Below, piece by piece: positions 43,963-52,758 of a stretch of 64,000 nucleotides of DNA. The translations under genes and the position numbers were made by a program. The DNA comes from Actinomadura cremea (lineage in GTDB: Bacteria > Actinomycetota > Actinomycetes > Streptosporangiales > Streptosporangiaceae). Each line of letters opens with the position of its first letter. The first letter of the stretch is position 1. The notes under the pieces are model-generated. The model had not been told where the DNA came from, searched no databases, and saw only the letters and a program-made list of their open reading frames with translations. The stretch lies in contig NZ_BMRF01000010.1 in NCBI RefSeq assembly GCF_014648495.1, positions 186,001-250,000 on the forward strand. Direction: 5' to 3'.

Positions 43963-45087
43963 GTGAACATGGACCCGACGGTGCCACGTCGTCACGACGG
44001 GACGGCGCCGCCCGCGCCTTCCCACGATGTCCGGCCGCCGGTGTCCGGCAGCCCGATCCCGCCCGAGGCACCGACGAGCCCGATCGTCCACGGGCCTCCG
44101 CCGGGATGGACGTCCGAGGCGCCCGGCACGTCCGGGGTGCGGCCGCCGGGGGAGGGCGCGGGGACGTACCGGGCGGGCGGCGTCCAGTGGGACGATCCGG
44201 CCGCCACGCGCCAGGACCGGCCGGCGTTCGACGCCCGCGACGAGCGACCGCTCGCGCCGCGGCAGGACGAACCGGCGTCCACGACCGGGCCCGTGGGGAC
44301 GCGCGAGACGAGCGGCGTCCAGGTCCGGCTCGGCTCGCGGGGCGGGCGCGGGCGCGGCCGCGGGGAGCGGGCGCGCGCCGAGCAGGCGGCGGACGTCGGG
44401 TCGCGGCAGGGCGGGCGCCAGGGCAAGGGCAGGCGCGCGGGGCTCGTCGCGGCCGGGGTGGTCGCGCTGGCGGGGCTGGTGATGGGCGGGGTCGTCCTGT
44501 CGTCGGGCACGCGCGAGGACGGGACGGGGCAGGCCGCGCTCGGCGGCGGGGAGCGGCCGAACGGGACGGCGTCCGTCGCGCTGCCGGAGGCGGGCAGGCC
44601 CGTCGAGGTGGGGACGGCCGACGGGTCGCGCTACCGGATCGCGGCGGTGACCGCGGGCGTCGGCGACGAGACGATGGCGTCGGCGCTTCCGGCGCCGCCG
44701 TCCGGGACGTCCTATCCCTACATCGAGTACCTCCTGACGAATCCCAAGGACGGGAAGGTCCTGCTGGACTTCCCGGGGGACGTGTTCGTCAAGGCGGACC
44801 TCGTGGCCTCGGACGCGCGGGGACGCTGCATGCCGCAGGCCGGGGTGCCCGAGGACATGTGCACGCCGCCGACCAAGAGCCGCGTGGTGAAGGCCCTGGC
44901 GGGCGGGGAGCTGCTTCCGGGTGACGGCGGCGACAAGTGGATGCCCCCTGGCTCGTCCTACCTGGTGCGTGCGACGGTCACCGTTCCGGTGGATCGCCGC
45001 ATCGACGGCACCGATCTGGGCCTGTACGTCTGGAAGCAGCTCTACGTGAGCGACCAGCTCGCCAGGCCGGCCCCCTTCCCGCGCTGA
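43963..45087 (+). CDS. Single-pass membrane protein with disordered head, unknown function
   Basis: 374 residues from GTG 43963 with GGGGAGG upstream. About 160 residues of Pro/Arg/Gly-rich cytoplasmic sequence (kinase-substrate-like, with Thr and Ser scattered) end in a basic stop (GRQGKGRRAG) and one helix (LVAAGVVALAGLVMGGVVLS). The outer domain is beta-rich: RYRIAAVTAGVGDE, YPYIEYLLTNPKDGKVLLDF, FVKADLV and YLVRATVTVPVDRR, with two cysteines (RCMPQ, DMCTPP). Architecture resembles membrane proteins linked to Ser/Thr kinase signalling; no family recognised. Confidence 0.72.
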   Translation: MNMDPTVPRRHDGTAPPAPSHDVRPPVSGSPIPPEAPTSPIVHGPPPGWTSEAPGTSGVRPPGEGAGTYRAGGVQWDDPAATRQDRPAFDARDERPLAPRQDEPASTTGPVGTRETSGVQVRLGSRGGRGRGRGERARAEQAADVGSRQGGRQGKGRRAGLVAAGVVALAGLVMGGVVLSSGTREDGTGQAALGGGERPNGTASVALPEAGRPVEVGTADGSRYRIAAVTAGVGDETMASALPAPPSGTSYPYIEYLLTNPKDGKVLLDFPGDVFVKADLVASDARGRCMPQAGVPEDMCTPPTKSRVVKALAGGELLPGDGGDKWMPPGSSYLVRATVTVPVDRRIDGTDLGLYVWKQLYVSDQLARPAPFPR

Positions 45088-45112
45088 GCGGACGGGGGAA
45101 CGGCCAAGGAAA

Positions 45113-45144
45113 AGGGGCCGTCGCGCTAAGGCACGACGGCCCCT
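45113..45144. terminator. Bidirectional terminator between convergent genes
   Basis: AGGGGCCGTCG (45113-45123), ten-base loop, CGACGGCCCCT (45134-45144): perfect 11-base-pair stem between the membrane protein and PadR genes, with an A run on its left that becomes a T run for leftward transcripts. Confidence 0.72.
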
Positions 45145-45165
45145 GACCGGGGTTCCCTTCTGGGG

Positions 45166-45792
45166 TCACTCCGCTTCGGGGTCATCGGCGAGGATCCCGT
45201 AGATGCGGCGGCGGGCGTCGTTGACGACGTCCAGCGCGCGCGCCTTCTGCGTCTCGCTGCCGACGGCCATCACCTGCTGCAGGGCGCCCATGAGCTGCCC
45301 GACGGCCTCGCGTCCCCGCAGGACGTTCTCGCCCGCGGCGTCCGTGACCTCCTCCCAGGGGGCGGTGGTCTGCTTGGCGGTCTCCTCGCGGCCCGTGTCG
45401 GTGAGCTCGAACAGCCGCTTGCCGCCGTCCTCGCGGCTGGTGACCAGGCCCTCGTCCTCCAGCATCTGGAGGGTGGGGTAGACCGAGCCGGGGCTCGGGC
45501 GCCAGACGCCGCCGGTGCGCTCGTCCAGTTCCTGGATCATCTCGTAGCCGTGCATGGGACGCTCGGCGAGCAGCGCGAGCAGGGCCGCGCGGACGTTGCC
45601 GCGCCGGGTGCGGCGCCCGCCCCGGCCACCGCGCCCGCCGCCCCGGTGGCCGTGCGCCCAGGGGCCGGGGCCGCCGGGACCGAACGGGCCGAGGGGACCG
45701 CCCGGACCTCCGGGGCCGAACGGACCGCCGCGCCGCGGGCGCTGCTCGCCGTGCCCGTAGGGGCCTGCGCCCCGCATGTTGTGTGCATGCAT
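45166..45792 (-). CDS. PadR family transcriptional regulator
   Basis: 208 residues; ATG 45792 right after GGAGGAG. A Gly/Pro/His-rich N-terminal stretch of about 65 residues (possible metal-binding or disordered) precedes the PadR winged helix: AALLALLAERPMHGYEMIQEL, PSPGSVYPTLQMLEDEGLV and EDGGKRLFELTDTGREE, then a C-terminal helix for dimerisation (LMGALQQVMAVGSETQKARA). Probably autoregulated through the palindrome over its -10. No transporter target lies next to it. Confidence 0.9.
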   Translation of the reverse strand: MHAHNMRGAGPYGHGEQRPRRGGPFGPGGPGGPLGPFGPGGPGPWAHGHRGGGRGGRGGRRTRRGNVRAALLALLAERPMHGYEMIQELDERTGGVWRPSPGSVYPTLQMLEDEGLVTSREDGGKRLFELTDTGREETAKQTTAPWEEVTDAAGENVLRGREAVGQLMGALQQVMAVGSETQKARALDVVNDARRRIYGILADDPEAE

Positions 45793-45826
45793 CGCTCCTC
45801 CTTCTAAGATCGGTTGCGATGCATTA

Positions 45827-45855
45827 ACGATATATCGGAAGTCTGTCGTTGGCAA
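45827..45855 (-). promoter_or_regulatory. padR promoter overlapped by a palindrome
   Basis: On the minus strand TTGCCA (45855-45850), 17 bases, TATCGT (45832-45827). CGATATATCG (45828-45837), a perfect 10-base palindrome of the type bound by PadR proteins, covers the -10, suggesting autorepression. Confidence 0.6.
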
Positions 45856-45984
45856 GTGCCGGGCGCGGGGCCCGCGAAAACGAAGCGCCCGGGTCCGCTC
45901 GTGGAGGACGAGCGGACCCGGGCGCGAACGGCTCTCAGAGGGGCGCGACCGGGGGCCGGCGCGGAGACCGGATCAGGGACCGGA

Positions 45985-48012
45985 TCAGGGACCGGTCACC
46001 TGCAGGTGGTCGAGGATGTCGGTGGTCGCCTTGCGGTCGTCGGTCTCCTTCACCCGGATCCACAACCCGAACTTCCCGGACCGGTGCCGCAGCCCGACCT
46101 CGGTCACCGACGACGTCCCGGTCGTGCAGCCGGTGAACCGCGTGATCGTCCCGGTGAACGACTCGTCGGGCGACGTGTAGTTCTCGGGCCCGCCCGCCTG
46201 GCACTGCGAGTGCCGCGCGGCGCTCGGCGGCGGGAGCTGCCCGTCCCGCATGTCCGTCGTGACGCCGATGAACACGCCGGGGACGGCCCCGTTGCCCTGG
46301 AAGCCCTCGACGCTCGTGGTCGCGCGGAGCACCGGGCGCTCCTGCGGGTCGTTCAGGCCGACGACCGACGGCGACCAGGTCTGCTCCTGCTGCAGCGGCC
46401 ACGCCTTCGGCACCGCGACCTTGATCTTGCCGCCGTTGTTGGAGAGCTCGGCGAAGTCCGCCGGGACGGCCTTCTTCTCGCCGCCCTCCTCCTCGCCGCC
46501 GCCGTCACCGGAGAACAGCGTCCCGAGCAGCAGCCCCGCGACGACCGCGACCGCCAGCACGACGGCGGTGATGATCAGCGGCGTCCCGTACCGGCCGCCG
46601 GCGCCCTTGAGCCGTCCGAGCGGCCCGCCGCCCTGACCGCCCTGGCCCTGGCTCGGCGGGGGCTGGAACCCGGTCGGCGGCGGCCCCTGGCCCGAGTGCG
46701 GAGGCATCGGGCCGGGCGGGACGGGTCCGGGCGGCCGCCCGGTCGGGAAGGCGGTCGTGCGCTGGTCGTCGGGGCTCGCCCCGGACGGCGGACGCTGCGA
46801 CGGCATCGCCATCGTGGGGCCGTCGGCGGGCGCGGACGACGGCGGCTGCGACGGCTGCGGCGGGCCGAACCCCGGCCCGCGTCCGGCCGGACGCGAGCTC
46901 GGGTGGTCGACGATCGTCTGGTCGCCGTCCATGGACCCGGAGGACGGCGGTGGGTCGAAGCGCGTCTGCATGCTCGGCGGCACGGCCCCGGCGCCGACGC
47001 CGGCCCCGGATTCGGACGGCGCGCCCGAGGACGCGGGGGGCGTCCCGTCGCGCCGGAAGTCCAGCACGGTGGCGTCGGGGTCGATCTCGGGCTCGGACGG
47101 TGCGGCCGGTGTCGCCGGCTCGGACGGCAAGGGCGGCGCCTCGTCGACCATCGTCATCGGCGGAGCCTGCGGAGCCGGGGGCGCGGGCGTGGAGGCGGGC
47201 TGCGCGGCGATCCGCTCCGACGGCGGGATGAGCGTGGAGAGGGCCTCGGCGAACGCCTCCGCGGTGGGCCAGCGGTTCTCCCGGTCGACCTCGAGCGCGC
47301 GCAGGACGACCTGGTCCATCGCGGCGGTCACGCCCTCGCGCATCTCGCTCGGCGGCGCCTTCACCGGCGCCAGGCCAGGGGCGCGCCCCGCGAGCATGTG
47401 GAAGGTCAGCGCGCCCAGCCCGTAGACGTCCGCGCGGACGTCCAGGCCGCCGCCGAAGCGGGCCTGCTCGGGGGACATGTAGCCGGGGGTGCCGACGGGC
47501 AGCGTGAACGCCCCGGACGCGTGCGCCAGCGCCTTGGCCAGCCCGAGGTCGGCGATCAGCAGCTTCTCGCCGCCGTCCGGAGTCGACTGGAACAGCACGT
47601 TCGACGGCTTGAGGTCGCGGTGGATCACGCCGAGCGCGTTGATCACCTCGACGCCGTACGCGATCTCCTCGGCGAGGGCGATGGCCTCGTTGACCGGAAG
47701 CGGCCGTTCGCGCATCCGATCGGCGAGCGTCCCGCGATCCGCGTACGACATGACGAAATATGGCCGTCTGTCGGGCAGTTCGCCGATATCGTGCACTCGC
47801 ACGAGACGCTCGGAATCGGCGCGGCGCAGGATGCGCGCCTCCTCCAGGAACCGGTTGCGCACGTCGAGGTCGTCGATCAGGCTTCCGGACAGGACTTTGA
47901 TCGCGACCGGCGATTCCAGGGCGTCGTCGTGCCCGAGCCACACGGACGCGAAAGCCCCGGAACCCAGGGCGCGATCGATTCGGTAACGGTCGACGTTCGG
48001 TGGGAAGGACAC
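45985..48012 (-). CDS. Receptor-like Ser/Thr protein kinase divergent from an ECF sigma gene
   Basis: About 675 residues from a GTG at 48012 (VSFPPNVDRYRI); an ATG at 48057 would leave only 11 bases to the sigma start. Kinase marks: GSGAFASVWLG loop, AIKVLSG lysine, HRDLKPSNVL, and ADLGLAKAL, so the usual DFG is DLG. GYMSPEQARFGGGLDVRADVYGLG completes the activation segment. A Pro/Gln/Gly-rich linker of about 200 residues leads to one helix (TPLIITAVVLAVAVVAGLLL) and an outer domain with cysteines (SQCQAG, FTGCTTG). No PASTA or propeller repeats, so the stimulus is unknown. Confidence 0.88.
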   Translation of the reverse strand: MSFPPNVDRYRIDRALGSGAFASVWLGHDDALESPVAIKVLSGSLIDDLDVRNRFLEEARILRRADSERLVRVHDIGELPDRRPYFVMSYADRGTLADRMRERPLPVNEAIALAEEIAYGVEVINALGVIHRDLKPSNVLFQSTPDGGEKLLIADLGLAKALAHASGAFTLPVGTPGYMSPEQARFGGGLDVRADVYGLGALTFHMLAGRAPGLAPVKAPPSEMREGVTAAMDQVVLRALEVDRENRWPTAEAFAEALSTLIPPSERIAAQPASTPAPPAPQAPPMTMVDEAPPLPSEPATPAAPSEPEIDPDATVLDFRRDGTPPASSGAPSESGAGVGAGAVPPSMQTRFDPPPSSGSMDGDQTIVDHPSSRPAGRGPGFGPPQPSQPPSSAPADGPTMAMPSQRPPSGASPDDQRTTAFPTGRPPGPVPPGPMPPHSGQGPPPTGFQPPPSQGQGGQGGGPLGRLKGAGGRYGTPLIITAVVLAVAVVAGLLLGTLFSGDGGGEEEGGEKKAVPADFAELSNNGGKIKVAVPKAWPLQQEQTWSPSVVGLNDPQERPVLRATTSVEGFQGNGAVPGVFIGVTTDMRDGQLPPPSAARHSQCQAGGPENYTSPDESFTGTITRFTGCTTGTSSVTEVGLRHRSGKFGLWIRVKETDDRKATTDILDHLQVTGP

Positions 48013-48068
48013 TCCCGTATCATGCCCAACAAACGGGGTGAGTGTGCGATCGAGCATTGAGGCACGGC

Positions 48069-48620
48069 ATGGCATTCGATGAACGGACCGAGGAGCTGGC
48101 CCTCCGGGCCGCGCAGGGCGATCAGAACGCCCTCAACGAGCTCCTCCGCAAGATCGAGCCGGACGTGCTGCGGCACGCCGCCCGGTTCCTGCCCTGCAGG
48201 CAGGACGCCGAGGAGGCGTGCCAGGACGCGTTGCTGCAGGTCGCGCGGAACATCCACCGCTTCGAGGGCCGCTCCCGGTTCAGCACGTGGCTGCACGTCG
48301 TCGTCGCGAACTCGGCCCGCTCCACCTACCGGTCGCTGAAGCGCCGCTCCGTCGAGCAGGCGGGCGAGCTGCCGCAGCAGCGCCCCGACCCCCGCCGCAC
48401 CAGCGTCATCGCGGGCTCCCGCGTCGACATCCTCGACGCCATGGAGGACCTGGAGGCCCGCAAGCCCGACCTCATCCAGGCGCTCGTCCTGCGGGACGTC
48501 TCCCAGCTGGAGTACGCGGAGATCGCCGAGCAGCTCAAGCTCCCGCTCGGGACGGTCAAGTCGCGCATCCACGAGGCGCGGCGGCAGGTGCGGCAGACGC
48601 TCGGCGAGTCCTACACCTGA
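48069..48620 (+). CDS. ECF-type RNA polymerase sigma factor
   Basis: 183 residues, ATG 48069. Region 2 shows FLPCRQDAEEACQDALLQVARNI (core-binding and -10 recognition) and FSTWLHVVVANSARSTYRSL; region 4 shows LRDVSQLEYAEIAEQLKLPLGTVKSRIHEARRQ. It lies head-to-head with a receptor-like kinase, 56 bases from its likely GTG, and no zinc or other anti-sigma gene is present, so control by the kinase is a reasonable inference. The C-terminus ESYT includes a phosphorylatable Ser/Thr pair. Confidence 0.92.
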   Translation: MAFDERTEELALRAAQGDQNALNELLRKIEPDVLRHAARFLPCRQDAEEACQDALLQVARNIHRFEGRSRFSTWLHVVVANSARSTYRSLKRRSVEQAGELPQQRPDPRRTSVIAGSRVDILDAMEDLEARKPDLIQALVLRDVSQLEYAEIAEQLKLPLGTVKSRIHEARRQVRQTLGESYT

Positions 48621-48652
48621 CCGCCGCCGCTCCTACACCTGACCGCCGCCGC
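48609..48652 (+). repeat. 22-base tandem duplication across the sigma stop codon
   Basis: TCCTACACCTGACCGCCGCC plus GC occurs twice without change (48609-48630, 48631-48652). The first copy contains the functional TGA stop; the second is untranslated. Confidence 0.9.
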
Positions 48653-48821
48653 GCGAACCGGCCCGCGCGGCGGGGCTGCGGGCGACCGGGCCGGGTAGTG
48701 CGACGTAACCGGACACGTCCGGATATTCGCAGGTCGGCGGGCGTCAAGGCTCGGTAATCGCGCCGCAAGGATCCATCCATCCGCCGGGCGCGGCGCACCC
48801 GCCCCGGCGAGCATTCGGGGC

Positions 48822-49853
48822 ATGTCACCAGGTCCCGCCGCCCGCACCGAGCGGCCGATCTTCGTCATCGGCTGCCCCCGCTCGGGAACGACGATGCTCC
48901 AGTTGATGCTGCACTCGCATCGGCGCATCGCGATCGCCCCCGAGACCAGGTTCGTCCTCCCCTGCTATACGCAACGGTGCGAGTTCGGTGACCTGGCGGA
49001 CAGGGCGAACAGGCGGGCACTGGCCGAGTGGATCACCGGGCACCGGAAGACGAAGTTCCACGAACTCGGCCTGGACGCCGCCGAGATCGTCGAGGAGATC
49101 GTCGCCGCACCGCCCACGCTCGGCTCCGCGTACGGCGTCGTCTTCCGCGCGTACGCCCGCAGCGTCGGCAAGCCGCGCTGGGGCGACAAGCGCCCGAGCT
49201 ACGCGCGGCACACCGGCACGCTGCTGCGGATGTTCCCGGACGCCCAGTTCGTCCACCTCGTCCGGGACGGCCGCGACTGCATCGCCTCCCTCCAGGAGAT
49301 GCCGTGGTACACCCGCGACATCAACCACGCGATCTCCGCCTGGCGGGAGGCGATCGACCAGGGCCGCCGCCTCGCGTCCCGGCTCGGCCCCGAGACCTAC
49401 TACGAACTGCAGTACGAGCGTCTCGTCGCCGACCCCGCCGACGAGCTGATGCGGCTCTGCGCCTTCCTCGGCGAGGACTTCGACCCCGCGATGACGGCCC
49501 CGCAGGGCCTCGCGCGCCGGACCGTCCCGCTGCGCAAGCGCTGGCACGGCCGCACGCACGACGCCGTCACGCGCAGCCAGGTCGGGTCCTGGGCGCAGCG
49601 GCTCGACTCCTGGCAGATCAGCCTGGCCGAGGCCGCGTTCGGCGACCGCCTCGCCGAGTTCGGGTACGAGCCGAGCGGGCTGCCCCGGCCCGCCGCCGCG
49701 CACCTCGCCCGCTACGCCAAGATCAGCGCGCACCGCCGGATGGCGCAGCGCAAGCAGGCCGTCCGCGAACGCTGGCGCCGCCACCACGAGCCGAACCCGG
49801 TCGAGTGCCTGCTGCCTCCCGAGCCCGTCCGGCTGACGACGTCCGACGCCTGA
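48822..49853 (+). CDS. Sulfotransferase family protein
   Basis: 343 residues. PAPS-binding 5'-phosphosulfate loop in FVIGCPRSGTTMLQLMLHSH (residues 14-33) and 3'-phosphate region FVHLVRDGRDCIASLQ with the conserved RDxRD-type arginine. TYYELQYERLVADPADEL and ICAFLGEDF-type (here LCAFLGEDF) follow the family pattern. Transfers sulfate from PAPS to an unknown acceptor. No RBS of note; the preceding 200 bases carry the 22-base duplication and little else. Confidence 0.9.
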   Translation: MSPGPAARTERPIFVIGCPRSGTTMLQLMLHSHRRIAIAPETRFVLPCYTQRCEFGDLADRANRRALAEWITGHRKTKFHELGLDAAEIVEEIVAAPPTLGSAYGVVFRAYARSVGKPRWGDKRPSYARHTGTLLRMFPDAQFVHLVRDGRDCIASLQEMPWYTRDINHAISAWREAIDQGRRLASRLGPETYYELQYERLVADPADELMRLCAFLGEDFDPAMTAPQGLARRTVPLRKRWHGRTHDAVTRSQVGSWAQRLDSWQISLAEAAFGDRLAEFGYEPSGLPRPAAAHLARYAKISAHRRMAQRKQAVRERWRRHHEPNPVECLLPPEPVRLTTSDA

Positions 49854-49909
49854 CAAGCGCGCCCGCCGTCCCGCCCGCTTGCCGGGACGGACGGACGCGC
49901 GCCGCGGCG

Positions 49910-51424
49910 TCAGTCGAGGGCGGCGAGCTGGTCGGCGAACCAGCGCTGCGGCGGCAGGGCCGTCGCCGCCGCCGCGAGGCGGGCGCCGCGCGCCGCGCGC
50001 TCGTCCCGCGGCATCAGCAGCGCCCGGTGCAGCGCCTCGGCCGTCTGCGTCACGTCGTACGGGTTCACCATGAGCGCGTCCGCGCACAGCTCGGCCGCCG
50101 CGCCCGCCTCCCGCGAGAGCACCAGCGCGCAGCCGCGCCGCGCCAGCACCGGCCCCTCCTTCGCGACGAGGTTCATCCCGTCCCGGATCGGGTTCACGAG
50201 CAGGACGTCCGCGAGGCCGTACGCGGCGAGCGAGCGCGGATAGTCGTCGTTCACCTGCAGGATCAGCGGCTCCCACGCGGCGGTGCCGAACTCCTCGACG
50301 ATCTGGTCCGCCATCCGCCGCACTTCCGCCGTGTACTCGCGGTACTCGGGCAGGTCGTACCTGGACGGGTACGCGAACGCCAGGTGCACCACGCGTCCGC
50401 GCCACTCCGGATGGTTCACGAGCAGTTCCCGGTACGCCGCGAGCCCTCGCACGATGTTCTTCGACAGTTCCGTCCTGTCGATGCGCACGATGAGCTGACG
50501 ATCGCCCACCTGCTCGCTCAGCGCGCGCGCCCGCTCCACGACGTCGGGCTCCGCCGCGCGCTCCCGCAGCGCCGTCCCGTCCACGCCGAGTCCGTGCACG
50601 CCCACCCGCGTGACATGCCCGCCGCACGTGACCGTCCGGGCCTCGCGGTCGACGCGGGCGCCCGGCAGCAGCGCGCAGCAGTCCAGGAACGCCGAGGCCC
50701 ACCGCTCGGTCAGGAACCCCGCGTGGTCGGCGCCGAGCACCCCCAGCAGGACCTGCTCGCCGATGTCGTCGGGGAGCAGCCGGAAGTACTCCGGCGGCGC
50801 CCACGGCGTGTGGGAGAAATGCACGATCCTCAGGTCGGGACGCCGCTCGCGCAGCATCCGCGGAGCCAGCGACAGGTGGTAGTCCTGCACCGCCGCCTTC
50901 GCGCCCGGCGCCGCGTCCCGTGCCAGCGCGTCCGCGAACGCCGCGTTGTACGCCTCGTACGACTGCCAGTCCCGGCGCGCGCGGGCGTCGAAGTGGGGCC
51001 GGCGAGGGGTGTCGTACAGCAGGTGGTGGACGAACCACAGCGTCGAGTTCGCGATCTCGTTGTACGCGCGGTGGAACGTGGACGGCGGGATGTCGAGCAT
51101 CCGCACCGCCGCGCCGCCGGTGTCGTGGCCCGCGAGGTCGATGCGGCCCTCGGGGGCCCGCCGCGCGGCCGTCCGGTCCCCGTCGCCGAGCGCCGCGCAC
51201 ACCCACAGGACGTTCGGATCGACGACCCGTCCGGACGCCTCGCCCGCCGCCTCGCCCGCCGCCGCACGCGCGTCCGGGGCGCCCGGGTCGTCCGGGGCGG
51301 TGCCGGTGACGGACGCGAGGCCCGAGACCAGGCCGCCGCCCCCGCGCCGCAGCGTCAGCGCGCCGTCGTCGGACAGCGCGAACGACACCGGGCCGCGGTT
51401 CGACGCCACCAGCACTCGACTCAT
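49910..51424 (-). CDS. otsA: Alpha,alpha-trehalose-phosphate synthase (UDP-forming)
   Basis: 504 residues. GT20 enzyme making trehalose-6-phosphate from UDP- or GDP-glucose and glucose-6-phosphate. SNRGPVSF and RRGGGGLVSGL (donor loop) at the start; the acceptor region AAVQDYHLSLAPRML and VHFSHTPWAPPEYFRLLP; LIVRIDRTELSKNIVRGLAA with the catalytic basic residues; and the NPIRDGMNLVAKEG donor site. A central Ala/Asp insert (about 44-64) is low-complexity. Convergent with the sulfotransferase; otsB is at 42967. Confidence 0.94.
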   Translation of the reverse strand: MSRVLVASNRGPVSFALSDDGALTLRRGGGGLVSGLASVTGTAPDDPGAPDARAAAGEAAGEASGRVVDPNVLWVCAALGDGDRTAARRAPEGRIDLAGHDTGGAAVRMLDIPPSTFHRAYNEIANSTLWFVHHLLYDTPRRPHFDARARRDWQSYEAYNAAFADALARDAAPGAKAAVQDYHLSLAPRMLRERRPDLRIVHFSHTPWAPPEYFRLLPDDIGEQVLLGVLGADHAGFLTERWASAFLDCCALLPGARVDREARTVTCGGHVTRVGVHGLGVDGTALRERAAEPDVVERARALSEQVGDRQLIVRIDRTELSKNIVRGLAAYRELLVNHPEWRGRVVHLAFAYPSRYDLPEYREYTAEVRRMADQIVEEFGTAAWEPLILQVNDDYPRSLAAYGLADVLLVNPIRDGMNLVAKEGPVLARRGCALVLSREAGAAAELCADALMVNPYDVTQTAEALHRALLMPRDERAARGARLAAAATALPPQRWFADQLAALD

Positions 51425-51534
51425 ACCCGCAGGGTCTCAGTTGGGGGCGCGGTGCTTCAACGTGCCCCGGGAGGTAGGTGGAGCGTGCCGCGAACGCCAA
51501 GGTTAAGAAAAATCTTGACGGGTAGCGGGCTCGA

Positions 51535-52488
51535 ATGAGCCGGTCCGAGACAACGAAAACCGTCCTGGTCGCCCTCACCGCGAACCTCGTCCTCGCGGTG
51601 GCCAAGATCATCGCCGGGCTGGTCTCCGGATCCAGCGCCATGCTCGCCGAGGGCGCGCACTCCATCGGCGACACCCTCAACCAGGCGTTCCTCCTGATCT
51701 CGCTGCGGCGCAGCGCGCGGCGCCCCGACCGGCGCCACCCCTTCGGCTACGGCAACGAGCGGTACTTCTGGACGCTCCTGGCCGCATTCGGCATCTTCGT
51801 GGCCGGCGCCGGGTTCTCGATCTTCGAGGGCGTCCTCACCATGATGGGCCGCGGCGGCAGCGGCACCGGCGTCGTCCTCGCCTACGCCGTCCTCGGGCTC
51901 GCGGCGATCCTCGAGGGGACGTCGTGGATCCGCGCCTTCCACCAGGCCCGCATGGAGACCCGGCAGAGCGGCGTCGACATGGTCGAGCACGTCCGCAGGT
52001 CGCCCGACGTCACGTTCAAGGCCGCCCTGTTCGAGGACTCCGCCGCGATGATCGGTCTCGTGCTCGCCGCCGCCGGGCTCACCCTCCGCGAGATCACCGG
52101 ATCCGACTTCTGGGACGGTCTCGCGTCCGTCCTGATCGGGGTGCTGCTGATCGGTCTCGCGTTCGTCATCGGCCGGGAGAGCAAGGGGCTGATCATCGGC
52201 CGCGCCGCCGACCCCGCCGTGCAGAGCGGCATCCGCGCCGAGATCGCCGGGGCCACCGGTGTGACCGGCGTCGAGTCCCTGCTGACCATGCACTTCGGGC
52301 CCGAGGAGCTCCTCGTCGCCGCGAAGGTGCACTTCTCCGACCACATCAGCGCCGACGAGGCCGAGGACGTCGCGGGCGCCATCGACCGCCGGCTCCGCGA
52401 GCGCTACCCGCTCGTCCGGCACGTCTTCCTCGACCCCACGCAGGCCCCCGCGGCGCCCGCGGCGAGCGCGCCGCATAAGGGCTCGTGA
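51535..52488 (+). CDS. Cation diffusion facilitator family transporter
   Basis: 317 residues with six membrane helices and a cytoplasmic C-terminal domain. Metal-site residues: EGAHSIGDTLNQAFLL (His-x3-Asp, helix 2) and LFEDSAAMIGLVLA (helix 5 acidic site); cytoplasmic ferredoxin-like domain ends with VRHVFLDPTQAP. Exports divalent cations such as zinc, cobalt or iron; the exact metal is not predictable. Stands directly upstream of the SAM riboswitch, but a fresh promoter region separates them. Confidence 0.92.
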   Translation: MSRSETTKTVLVALTANLVLAVAKIIAGLVSGSSAMLAEGAHSIGDTLNQAFLLISLRRSARRPDRRHPFGYGNERYFWTLLAAFGIFVAGAGFSIFEGVLTMMGRGGSGTGVVLAYAVLGLAAILEGTSWIRAFHQARMETRQSGVDMVEHVRRSPDVTFKAALFEDSAAMIGLVLAAAGLTLREITGSDFWDGLASVLIGVLLIGLAFVIGRESKGLIIGRAADPAVQSGIRAEIAGATGVTGVESLLTMHFGPEELLVAAKVHFSDHISADEAEDVAGAIDRRLRERYPLVRHVFLDPTQAPAAPAASAPHKGS

Positions 52489-52601
52489 TCAAGAGCACGC
52501 ACGGGTAACGTCTCAAAGCGTGGAACCCACCTGTCTGGGATCCGGTCAGGTCATGTAAAGTCACGCATACGAGCCCAAAGCGCGCTCGCACAACTGAATA
52601 C

Positions 52602-52744
52602 CGCTCATCCAGAGGGGTGGAGGGACCGGCCCTGCGAAGCCCCGGCAACCACCCGGCTCGGTGCGCTCGCGACCCGCGCGAGGCCGGCCGGGGGACGGTG
52701 CCAACTCCGGCCTGCGACCAAGGTGGCGCAGGAAAGATGGGAGA
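52602..52744 (+). promoter_or_regulatory. SAM-I (S-box) riboswitch in the thrC leader
   Basis: Diagnostic S-box core: AGAGGGGTGGAGGGACCGGCC-type 5' block (52611-52631, CATCCAGAGGGGTGGAGGGA), then CCCCGGCAACCACCCGGC, a long variable stem-loop, GGTGCCAACTCCGGCC and AGGAAAGATGGGAG. P1 is CUCAUC (52604-52609) with GAUGGG (52736-52741). The ligand turns off the gene when SAM is high. There is no hairpin plus T run between it and the thrC ATG at 52759, and the GGGAG/AAAGG ribosome site starts in the 3' strand of P1, so translational control is more likely than termination. Confidence 0.93.
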
Positions 52745-52758
52745 AAGGCCTCGCCCTC

